Below, one piece after another: positions 30,906 to 37,921 of a stretch of DNA of 39,887 bases (position 1 is its first letter; each line of letters begins with the position of its first letter). The notes under the pieces are model-generated. The model searched no databases. It worked only from the letters and a program-made list of their open reading frames with translations, and was not told where the DNA came from. The position numbers and the translations under genes were made by a program. Origin of the DNA: Gemmataceae bacterium (GTDB lineage: Bacteria > Planctomycetota > Planctomycetia > Gemmatales > Gemmataceae); contig JADLBT010000200.1 in the NCBI GenBank assembly GCA_020847555.1, forward strand, positions 1 through 39,887, given 5' to 3'.

Positions 30906-32816
30906 ATGGCTCAACTGATTTACGACTTTGATGTTGTCGTCGTCGGCGCGGGACACGCCGGCACCGAGGCGGCCCTTGCCGCTGCCCGCATGGGCCTGCG
31001 CACCGCCCTGCTGACCATGAACGCCGACACCGTCGCCCAGATGAGCTGTAACCCGGCCATCGGCGGCGTCGCCAAGGGTCAGATCGTCCGGGAGATCGAC
31101 GCCCTCGGCGGGGAGATGGGCAAGGTCATCGACGCGGCCGGCATCCAGTTCCGGATGCTCAACCGGACCAAGGGGCCGGCCATGCACTCGCCCCGGGCAC
31201 AGGCCGACAAGAAGCTGTACCAGTTCACCATGAAGCAGCGCGTCGAGGCCCAGCCTGGCCTCACTCTGCGTCAGGAACTGGTCGAGCGAATCCTCATTGA
31301 GGACATCAGGGGGCCGAAAGCCCACGGGACGCCACCCGTGGACTTTGAAGAGGAACCAGGCAGGCGCGCGGTCGGCGTGCTGACGCGCGGCGAGACGCTG
31401 TACCGGGCGCGGGCTGTGATCCTGACCACCGGGACGTTCCTTAAAGCGCTCATGCACATGGGCGAGGCGAAGGCGCGCGGCGGCCGGGCCGGCGACCAGT
31501 CGGCCGAGGGGCTGAGCGACAGCCTCAACGCCTGCGGGTTCCAACTCGCCCGGTTCAAGACCGGCACCCCGTGCCGGCTCAACGGCCGCACCATCGACTT
31601 TGCGAAGCTGGAGGAGCAACCGGGCGACTTCGAGCCTCGGCCGTTCAGCTTCGCGACCGAGCGGATCGAGCCGCCGCAGTTGCCTTGCCATATCACGTAT
31701 ACCAACGCGACTGTCCACGACGTCATTCGGGCCAACCTGCACCGCGCCCCGATGTACACCGGCCAGATCCGGGGACGCGGCCCGCGCTACTGCCCGTCGA
31801 TCGAGGACAAGGTCGTTCGCTTCGCCGACAGGACGCAGCATCAGATCTTCCTCGAACCGGAAGGGCGTCATACGCTCGAATACTACTGCAACGGCATCAG
31901 CACGAGCCTGCCCAGCGACGTGCAGCAGCAGTTGCTCCGGCTGATCCCGGGGCTGGAGAACGCCGAGGTGATGCGCTGGGGCTACGCGGTTGAGTACGAC
32001 TACGCCCCACCAACGCAGCTCTACCCGACGCTCGAAACCAAGCCGGTCGCGGGCCTGTACTTCGCCGGCCAGATCAACGGCACAACCGGGTACGAGGAGG
32101 CCGCCGCGCAGGGGCTCATGGCCGGCATCAATGCGGCCCTCAAGATCAAGCAGGCACCGCCGCTGGTCCTCGACCGCAGCCAGGCGTACATCGGCGTGCT
32201 GATCGACGACCTGGTGACGCGCGGCGTTGATGAGCCGTACCGGATGTTCACGTCGCGCGCGGAGTACCGCCTGCTGCTGCGGCACGACAACGCCGACCGG
32301 CGGCTGACGCCCCTGGGCCGTCGGGCCGGCCTGGTCGCCGACGCTGCCTGGCAGCGCCTGCAGCGGAAGGAGGCGGCAATCCGGGAGGTGACGGACCTGC
32401 TGCGATCCCGCCGCCACAACGGCGACACGCTGGAGCGCGTGCTCCGCCGTCCGGAAACCGACTGGGCCGCCCTGTGTGCCCTCGACTCCGCGCTGCGGGA
32501 GATGCGCGTCGCGGCCGACGTGGCCGAACAGGTGGTGCTGGAAACCAGGTACGCCGGCTACGTCGAGCGGCAGGCGATTCAGGTGGAGCGGTTCCACCGG
32601 CTGGAGGCGCGGCCGATCCCGACCCACTTCGACTACGCCGCAGTCCCGCAGCTGCGCGCCGAGGCACGCGAGAAGTTGATTCGCATTCGCCCGGCCAGCG
32701 TCGGGCAGGCCAGCCGCATCAGCGGCATCAGTCCGGCCGACCTGGCAATCTTGCTCGTCTACCTGGGCGTCCCGCCCGCCGCAACCGCCCCCGAATGCGT
32801 CCCCTGTCAAGAGTGA
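30906..32816 (+). CDS. mnmG: tRNA uridine-5-carboxymethylaminomethyl modification enzyme MnmG
   Basis: MnmG (GidA), with MnmE, installs the carboxymethylaminomethyl group at wobble U34 of tRNAs, using FAD and NADH. The 636-residue product has the FAD-binding [23 protein letters not shown] (about 8-30), [12 protein letters not shown] and [19 protein letters not shown] near the start. [22 protein letters not shown] and [22 protein letters not shown] follow, then the C-terminal tRNA-binding domain ending near PLVYLGV-like residues. All signatures are intact. Between EDI and [11 protein letters not shown] the chain carries an extra loop (residues 138-147, [10 protein letters not shown]) encoded by a family-1 palindrome (31316-31347). 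No strong ribosome site precedes ATG 30906. Confidence 0.95.
   Translation: MAQLIYDFDVVVVGAGHAGTEAALAAARMGLRTALLTMNADTVAQMSCNPAIGGVAKGQIVREIDALGGEMGKVIDAAGIQFRMLNRTKGPAMHSPRAQADKKLYQFTMKQRVEAQPGLTLRQELVERILIEDIRGPKAHGTPPVDFEEEPGRRAVGVLTRGETLYRARAVILTTGTFLKALMHMGEAKARGGRAGDQSAEGLSDSLNACGFQLARFKTGTPCRLNGRTIDFAKLEEQPGDFEPRPFSFATERIEPPQLPCHITYTNATVHDVIRANLHRAPMYTGQIRGRGPRYCPSIEDKVVRFADRTQHQIFLEPEGRHTLEYYCNGISTSLPSDVQQQLLRLIPGLENAEVMRWGYAVEYDYAPPTQLYPTLETKPVAGLYFAGQINGTTGYEEAAAQGLMAGINAALKIKQAPPLVLDRSQAYIGVLIDDLVTRGVDEPYRMFTSRAEYRLLLRHDNADRRLTPLGRRAGLVADAAWQRLQRKEAAIREVTDLLRSRRHNGDTLERVLRRPETDWAALCALDSALREMRVAADVAEQVVLETRYAGYVERQAIQVERFHRLEARPIPTHFDYAAVPQLRAEAREKLIRIRPASVGQASRISGISPADLAILLVYLGVPPAATAPECVPCQE
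31316..31347. repeat. Family-1 palindrome inside the mnmG coding sequence
   Basis: GAAAGCCCACGGG (31316-31328) and CCCGTGGACTTTG (31335-31347) form a palindrome with a 6-nt loop and imperfect pairing at 31342 and the ends. It lies in frame within mnmG and encodes [10 protein letters not shown]. Other MnmG proteins have no such loop at this point, so the element appears to have inserted while keeping the frame. Confidence 0.85.
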
Positions 32817-33043
32817 ACCCGGCAACCTGGGGAAAAGGACGCAACTGGGGGAAGGCGGGATCCCGATAAAGAGAGGCATCGCGCGGCAAGGGCGCGACTT
32901 TGCCCTCGATCGGGCAAGGCAGCTAACGTTGCGCAATTATCTCGGTCTTGCCAAGATTTGACAGATGGATAAGGCAATTGGCACGATCGAAATAAAGTCT
33001 TGTCCAATAAGAGGTTGCGGCAATAAGACGTCTGCGATTCGCG

Positions 33044-33071
33044 TTGACTTGTTTCGGCCTCTGGTTATAAT
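33044..33071 (+). promoter_or_regulatory. Near-consensus sigma-70 promoter of the response regulator
   Basis: TTGACT (33044-33049) and TATAAT (33066-33071) are separated by 16 nt. That is 5 of 6 at -35 and 6 of 6 at -10, unusually strong for this high-GC genome. Transcription would start near 33078, leaving a leader of about 250 nt before ATG 33328. Confidence 0.75.
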
Positions 33072-33077
33072 CGCGGT

Positions 33078-33327
33078 AGGTGGCAATCTCGGTAAGCCTG
33101 TCTCCCTGTGAATCTCGGGTAACGGAAACGAGACCGGGCGATGCGCAACGTGGGGGGGGATCTCCCACATCTCCGAGGACCGGGGCGAAGGGATTGCCGT
33201 TGTTGTTGCTTCGGCACGAGCGAGGCAAATCAGGGATGATTTCGGTCCGACAAGCTTTCACGGAAAGCGGTTTGTGCGGACCACACTCAAGAGAACCGGC
33301 TGCGGCCGGGAAGGGGTGGACGAACCC
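33078..33327 (+). promoter_or_regulatory. Long structured 5' leader of the response regulator mRNA
   Basis: The predicted leader carries several pairings. These are a GTGGG/CCCAC stem near 33149-33168, AAATCA/TGATTT (33227-33242) and a longer stem at 33246-33280. The longer stem has arms TCCGACAAGCTTTC and, with two bulges, GAAAGC, TTGT and CGGA. CCGGC/GCCGG (33296-33309) follows just before the ribosome site. I do not recognise a known riboswitch class. Confidence 0.45.
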
Positions 33328-33912
33328 ATGAAGACCGTTTTCACGACCGGCGAAGCCGCCAAAATTTGCAAGGTCAGCCAGCAGACCATCATCCGCTGCT
33401 TCGATAACGGGCAGCTGAAGGGGTTCCGCGTCCCGGGGTCGCGTTTCCGGCGCATCCCGCGCGAGATGCTCTACAAGTTCATGAAGGACAACGGCATCCC
33501 GACCGACGCCCTCGAGAGCGGCAAGCGCAAGGTGCTGCTGGTCGATGACGACATCGAGTTGGTCGAGCTGATGACCAAGGTGCTCGAAGAGGACGGCCGG
33601 TTCGAGGTGCGCGTGGCCACGACCGGCTTCGACGCCGGCATGATGGTCAAGGAGTACCGGCCCGACCTGATCGTCCTCGATGTCATGCTGCCGGACATCA
33701 ACGGCAAGGAAGTCTGCCACCGCGTCCGGGCCGATCCGACCCTCGAGGACGTGCGCATCCTGTGCATCAGCGGCCTGATCGAGGAGGACAAGGTGCAGGA
33801 GCTGAAGCTCGCGGGCGCCGACGACTTCCTGCCCAAGCCGTTCGAGATCGACGCGCTGATCGACCGGATGTGCGGGCAGCTCGAAATCGAGTCCATGCCG
33901 GCCTCCACGTAA
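33328..33912 (+). CDS. Response regulator with N-terminal excisionase-type HTH
   Basis: A 194-residue protein with an N-terminal helix-turn-helix of the MerR/excisionase type (about 1-55: FTTGEAAKICKVSQQTIIRCFDNGQLKGFRVPGSRFRRIPRE) joined to a receiver domain (about 68-185). Receiver residues are intact: acidic D73-D75, phospho-acceptor D118 in LIVLDVMLPD, S148 in LCISG and K170 in LPKPFE. Having the DNA-binding domain before the receiver is the reverse of the usual order. ATG 33328 follows GGGGTGGACGAACCC. A strong promoter and long leader lie upstream. The histidine kinase gene starts 97 nt downstream and is the likely partner. Confidence 0.88.
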   Translation: MKTVFTTGEAAKICKVSQQTIIRCFDNGQLKGFRVPGSRFRRIPREMLYKFMKDNGIPTDALESGKRKVLLVDDDIELVELMTKVLEEDGRFEVRVATTGFDAGMMVKEYRPDLIVLDVMLPDINGKEVCHRVRADPTLEDVRILCISGLIEEDKVQELKLAGADDFLPKPFEIDALIDRMCGQLEIESMPAST

Positions 33913-34009
33913 TCCGCCGCATGCCCGAAACCTCTGGCCCGGGGCGCGGGAGCGCTCGTGCCCCGGGTCGCCGGGTCGTCTTCGGGTGTCCCGCCACGGG
34001 CCTTGACGC

Positions 34010-35680
34010 ATGGACGCACTGGGCGAAGCCGCCATCCAATTACCCTGGCTGTCCCCCTGCGCCGCCTCGCTGGTCGCACTCGCGCGTGCGCCGGCCGCGG
34101 AGGCGTGGGTGGTGGTGCGCACCGACCCAGGCTGTGTCCTCCTCCTGCTCCGCCACGCGCTGCCGCAGCCCGACCCCACCCGCCTCTCGCTCTTCCCCAC
34201 GCTGCTGCGCGACCCGGCCCCGCTGGAAGCGGCGCGCTGCCGCCTGGAGTACCCGGGCCTCGGCTACGCTGACTGGGGGCACCCCGCGCTGCGCCCCATT
34301 TATCAATCGGCTCTCTACTGCGCCCGGCTGGCGCAGGCGCTCGCTGAGCGGGCCGGCCGCTGTCCGCCGGACCACGCCTGGGTGTGCGGGCTCCTCGCCC
34401 CTCTCGGCTGGCTCGCGGCATCGGCCGCCGACTCCGAGCGGCTGCGGCGCGGCTGGGAGGAGGTCGCGGCGGCTTTCGATTCGGCCGCCGTCGCGCGCCG
34501 ACTCAATCGACTGTGGCAACTGCCGCCGTGGGTCGGCGCCGTCTCCGGGCACCTCGCGCTGCCGGCGGACACGGCCGAATCTCTGGGGGCCGACACGGAG
34601 TTGTTCCGGGTGGCTCAGCTGGCGGTCGGGCTGGCGCGCCAGCGTGGCCGCGGCCTGAACCTGGCCGTCGGCGCCGCACCGACCGACCTGGTGGCCGCCC
34701 TCGACCTGGCCGGTGCTCAGATCGAGGCGGCGGTACGCGAGGCCGAGGCGGAACTCGAACGGCCCTCGTGCTGGGAGGCGCCCGCGCGCGTCCCCCTGCT
34801 GCCCGAGCTGCTCGCGCTGGCAGCGGAGAACCGCCGGGTGCGCGACTGGCCGTCCCTGGAGAGGCTGCAGCAGGACATCGACACGCTGCAGGCAGCCCTG
34901 GAACAGCAGCGGGCCGGTGAGGAGGATCGATTGCAGACGCGCAAGCTGGCGGCCCTGGCCGAACTGGCGGCCGGCGCCGGGCACGAGATCAACAACCCGC
35001 TGGCGGTCATCTCCGGTCAGGCCCAGTATCTGCTCGGCCGCGAGGAGGATCCCACCCGGCAGCGCAGTCTGCAAACGATCGTCAACCAGGCTACCCGTAT
35101 CCACCAAACGCTCACCGACCTGATGCAGTTCGCCCGCCCGCCGGTGCCGCGGCGGCAGGCCGTGGACGCCGGCGCCCTTCTTCGCGAGGTGGCCGCGGCG
35201 CTGGCCCCGCTGGCGGACCAGCGCAGGGTGCGCCTCGTCTGCACGGAGCCGCCGACGCCGGTGACCCTGTACGCCGACCCCGCCCACGCTCGCACCGCCC
35301 TCCGCTGTCTGCTGCGCAACGCCGTCGAGGCGGCTCCGCCCGAGGGGTGGGCGGGCGTGCGCGTCGAGACCGGGCCGGATACGATCATCCTGGTGGTCGA
35401 GGACAGCGGCCCCGGCCTGTCCGCGGCGGACCGCGAGCACCTGTTCGATCCGTTCTACTGCGGGCGCAAGGCCGGGCGCGGGCGCGGCCTGGGCCTGCCG
35501 ACCGCCTGGCGCCTGGCCCGCGAGCACGGCGGCGACGTCCACCACGAGCCACGCGACCAGGGGCCGACCCGCTTCGACCTGCGGCTGCCCGCGCTGGTCG
35601 TCCTCCCGTCCCCGGCGCCCGCCGCCCCCCCCGGAGCGCCCGCCCTCGGCACCGACGACCACGCCGTACCCGCTGCTTGA
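34010..35680 (+). CDS. Soluble sensor histidine kinase with N-terminal HDOD/HD-like region
   Basis: A 556-residue histidine kinase without transmembrane segments, so it senses a cytoplasmic signal. The N-terminal 250 residues, with RPIYQSALYCARLAQALAE and DHAWVCGLLAPLGWLA, resemble the helical HDOD/HD domain found in many planctomycete kinases; this assignment is moderate. A coiled segment (about 280-315, LQQDIDTLQAALEQQ) leads to the HisKA domain with H325 in GHEINNPLAVISGQAQYLL. The ATPase domain has the N box LLRNAVEAAPP, G1 VEDSGPGLS and G2 GRGLGLPTAWRLAREHGG. The C-terminal tail is Pro/Ala-rich. It follows the response regulator on the same strand and is its probable partner. No clear ribosome site precedes ATG 34010. 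Confidence 0.87.
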   Translation: MDALGEAAIQLPWLSPCAASLVALARAPAAEAWVVVRTDPGCVLLLLRHALPQPDPTRLSLFPTLLRDPAPLEAARCRLEYPGLGYADWGHPALRPIYQSALYCARLAQALAERAGRCPPDHAWVCGLLAPLGWLAASAADSERLRRGWEEVAAAFDSAAVARRLNRLWQLPPWVGAVSGHLALPADTAESLGADTELFRVAQLAVGLARQRGRGLNLAVGAAPTDLVAALDLAGAQIEAAVREAEAELERPSCWEAPARVPLLPELLALAAENRRVRDWPSLERLQQDIDTLQAALEQQRAGEEDRLQTRKLAALAELAAGAGHEINNPLAVISGQAQYLLGREEDPTRQRSLQTIVNQATRIHQTLTDLMQFARPPVPRRQAVDAGALLREVAAALAPLADQRRVRLVCTEPPTPVTLYADPAHARTALRCLLRNAVEAAPPEGWAGVRVETGPDTIILVVEDSGPGLSAADREHLFDPFYCGRKAGRGRGLGLPTAWRLAREHGGDVHHEPRDQGPTRFDLRLPALVVLPSPAPAAPPGAPALGTDDHAVPAA

Positions 35681-35691
35681 AGCAGGCGGCA

Positions 35692-35745
35692 TCCCGTGGG
35701 CCAAGCCCCCGGCGCTTGACCCACGGGGCGCCACCCGCGGGCTTT
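35692..35745. repeat. Family-1 palindrome, composite copy
   Basis: One right-type arm, ATCCCGTGGGC (35691-35701), is followed by a second element with CCCACGGGG (35720-35728) and CCCGCGGGCTTT (35734-35745). Two overlapping hairpins are possible. It lies between the histidine kinase and Kdo-hydroxylase genes, both plus strand. Confidence 0.65.
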
Positions 35746-35953
35746 ACCAATCCTCCTTCACACCTCCCCCCTCCTTGTCCCTGCCTGCCTCACGGTCCAT
35801 TGGCGTGCCGGTATTCAACCGTGGCCGGACATGCGCGCGCTTCTGCCCTTGTTCCGTCTCCCGCTCGCAGCTATATCCCTCGTCCCGCCCCTGGACCGCT
35901 GTGGATGGTTCGCTCACCGGCACGGCGCCCGGACGGCACGAGGAGGTGCGGCA

Positions 35954-36820
35954 ATGGAGGTCGAATACGTCCGGCCGGAGGCCACGCTGGCGGAACGGCT
36001 GGAGCGCGGCGAGGTTGTCAGTCACCCTCATTGCCCCTTCGCGCTGCCGGAGGGCGACGATCGCGCGTTCCTGCTCCGCCAGGCTCTCGGCGGCCGGACC
36101 CACAAGAACATCAGCTATGACCCGGCGACCGGCCGTGTCGCCGGCTTCCGCCGCGCGTCGGCGGGGCAGGCCGACAGGTTGCGCGACGTACTCGCCGCGT
36201 TCGCCGCGAGCGCGACGGCGTGGCTGGCATCGGCCCTACCCCGCTACGCGCGCCGCTGGCGCCCGGACCGCGCCACCTTCCGCCCGGAGGAGGAGGCGAT
36301 CCGCCGCGTGCGCCCCAAGGCGCGCAACGACCTGCTCCACATCGACGCCTTCCCGACGCGCCCGAGCGGCGGGTGGCGCATCCTTCGCCTGTTCGTGAAC
36401 GTCAACCCGAGCGAGCCGCGCGTCTGGGCCACGTCCGACACGTTCCCGGCCCTGCTGGAGCGCTACCGCGTGGCGGCCGGGGTGCAGGGTTTGGCCGGAC
36501 GGCTGGGGCGACGGCTGCTCGGACTGTTTCAACCCGGACTGCGGGCGCGCAGCGAGTACGACGCCTTCATGCTGCGCCTGCATGATTTCCTGAAGGAGTG
36601 CGAGGAATTCCAGGAGCGGGGCCGCAAGCGGTTGTGGCGGTTCGCGCCGGGCTCCGCCTGGCTGGCGTTTACCGACACCGTCAGCCACGCCGAGCTGCGC
36701 GGCAGATATGCACTCGAGCACTCGTACTTCGTTTGTCCGGACACCCTCGCCCTGCCCGACGCCGCGCCGGCAGCGCTCCTGGCGCGGGCGTCCGCCGAGC
36801 CGCGCCGGCTGGCCGGCTAG
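35954..36820 (+). CDS. Kdo hydroxylase (KdoO-like) family protein
   Basis: A 288-residue homologue of the Kdo hydroxylase family (KdoO-type, Fe(II)/2-oxoglutarate/O2 dependent), which hydroxylates Kdo of lipopolysaccharide. The block KNISYDPATGRVAGF (about 50-65), then LLHIDAFPTRPSGGWRILRLFVNVNP (about 127-152), is the family core. The HxD iron pair is H129 and D131; the second iron His is probably H245 in TVSHAELRGRYALEHSYF. A 2-oxoglutarate-binding Arg is likely near the C-terminus but not assigned. ATG 35954 has AGGAGGTG about 6 nt upstream. It implies that this organism makes Kdo-containing LPS; no other LPS genes lie in the window. Confidence 0.84.
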   Translation: MEVEYVRPEATLAERLERGEVVSHPHCPFALPEGDDRAFLLRQALGGRTHKNISYDPATGRVAGFRRASAGQADRLRDVLAAFAASATAWLASALPRYARRWRPDRATFRPEEEAIRRVRPKARNDLLHIDAFPTRPSGGWRILRLFVNVNPSEPRVWATSDTFPALLERYRVAAGVQGLAGRLGRRLLGLFQPGLRARSEYDAFMLRLHDFLKECEEFQERGRKRLWRFAPGSAWLAFTDTVSHAELRGRYALEHSYFVCPDTLALPDAAPAALLARASAEPRRLAG

Positions 36821-36843
36821 GTGCCGGGACAGGCGACCTGGGG

Positions 36844-36904
36844 TGGCAGGGGCTCTGGCAAGCCCACGGGGCGCCACCCGTGGGCTTGCCAGGAACCCCT
36901 GCCA
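36844..36904. terminator. Extended family-1 palindrome between convergent genes
   Basis: Inner arms CTGGCAAGCCCACGGG (36855-36870) and CCCGTGGGCTTGCCAG (36877-36892) are perfect complements around a 6-nt loop. Outer arms TGGCAGGGG (36844-36852) and CCCCTGCCA (36896-36904) pair outside a small internal loop, making a 61-nt hairpin with 25 pairs. It lies between the convergent KdoO-like and amidotransferase-like genes and can terminate both. Confidence 0.8.
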
Positions 36905-36926
36905 CACCATCTGCCTTGCACCTGCG

Positions 36927-37685
36927 CTAGGCGCTGACGAGCTGCCGTCGGCGCGGGGCGCGGCGCGGCGTCGGGGCTCGGGACGACCCTCGGACGATGC
37001 GCAACGTCCGGTGAGCGGCTGCCTCCACCAGTCCCCGGAACAGCTGGATGTCCAGGCCCGAAGCGGTCGCCGCCGCCGGCTGCCACTGTACGCCCAGCGC
37101 AAACCACACCTCGTCCTCGGCCTCGATCGCCTCGATCACGTTGTCCAGCGCGCGGGCGCAGACCTTGAAGCCGCGCGCGACGCGGCACCCCGCCCGCCGA
37201 TGTGCGCTGTTGACGACGATCTCGCCCTCGCCGTACAGCCCGGCCAGCCGGGACTTCCGCTCGACGTTGATCGCGTGGCGCAGTCCGGGCTCGGGCGGGT
37301 GGCGGTGCTGCAGCGCCTCCGGCACCTCGCGAGACAGGTCGAGGTAGTTGCCGCCGCCGAAGGTCGTGTTCAGCGTCAGCAGTCCCTGATCGACGGCAAG
37401 GACCGGCAGGCCGCGGTCGCGACACCAGTGCAGCAGGCTCGTCGCTCCGGCCGTTTGCGGCGCGCCCGCCCGGTCGCTCCCCGCCAGCACGACCCCATGC
37501 ACGTCGTTCAGGACGTCGCCCCAGCGGTCCGTGCTGTTCGGGGGTAGGGAGACGGGGGCAGCGCCGGCGGCGGTCACGGCGGCGGGGTAGCCAACGGGCC
37601 AGATGCCCCAGGCACGCCCCGCACGCTCCGCCAGATCCTCCGAAGCGCAAATGCCGATACGGACGGTGAGGGTGGTGGTGGACAT
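36927..37685 (-). CDS. Class I glutamine amidotransferase-like (PuuD/C26) protein lacking catalytic Cys and His
   Basis: A 252-residue protein of the gamma-glutamyl hydrolase/PuuD-like (peptidase C26) group. Fold motifs are present: PVGYPAAVTAAGAAPVSLPPNS, GVVLAGSDRAG, GGGNYLDLSRE, VNSAHRRAGCRVARGFKV and DNVIEAIEAEDEVWFALGVQWQP. In active members the nucleophile elbow reads GICRGxQ; here it is AVDQGLL, with D99 in place of Cys. The catalytic HPE reads QPA (Q202), and the SxHHQ substrate segment reads SAHRR. The hydrolase is therefore probably inactive or repurposed. ATG 37685 has AGGAG about 6 nt upstream and a TATAAT promoter about 95 nt upstream. Confidence 0.8.
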   Translation of the reverse strand: MSTTTLTVRIGICASEDLAERAGRAWGIWPVGYPAAVTAAGAAPVSLPPNSTDRWGDVLNDVHGVVLAGSDRAGAPQTAGATSLLHWCRDRGLPVLAVDQGLLTLNTTFGGGNYLDLSREVPEALQHRHPPEPGLRHAINVERKSRLAGLYGEGEIVVNSAHRRAGCRVARGFKVCARALDNVIEAIEAEDEVWFALGVQWQPAAATASGLDIQLFRGLVEAAAHRTLRIVRGSSRAPTPRRAPRRRQLVSA

Positions 37686-37777
37686 GGAGGACTCCTTTCC
37701 TCGATGAACGAAAAGGGGCAAAGCGACGTTACCCAGATGACCCGGAGGGGTCGTCACGTCTGTGGGGAATGGGTAAC

Positions 37778-37805
37778 ATTATACCCTGCGGTGGTGAGGA
37801 GGCAA
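37778..37805 (-). promoter_or_regulatory. Candidate sigma-70 promoter of the amidotransferase-like gene
   Basis: On the minus strand TTGCCT (37805-37800) and TATAAT (37783-37778) are 16 nt apart. That is 4 of 6 at -35 and 6 of 6 at -10, about 95 nt upstream of ATG 37685. The 236-nt gap otherwise shows nothing coding. Confidence 0.6.
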
Positions 37806-37921
37806 CCAGAAGTTGGGAAAAACCAACAACCGAGCCCCGCCTTCCCGGTGGGAGCGGCCGGAGCACAGGTGAGACGCCCGCGCCCGGGCAACGAGGCATG
37901 CCGCGCCGGAAGAGCCGGCGG

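Larger units (their letters stand above)
32817..33327. other. Intergenic region with promoter and long leader
   Basis: This 511-nt gap follows mnmG. It includes a small stem (TTGCCC/GGGCAA, 32900-32917), a locally AT-rich stretch (about 32930-33075), a near-consensus promoter (33044-33071) and a 250-nt structured leader of the response regulator. No additional coding region is convincing. Confidence 0.5.

Noticed and set aside
33078..33327. Known riboswitch in the response-regulator leader
   Set aside because: I compared it by eye with c-di-GMP and cobalamin type consensus elements and found no convincing match, so only a structured leader is reported.
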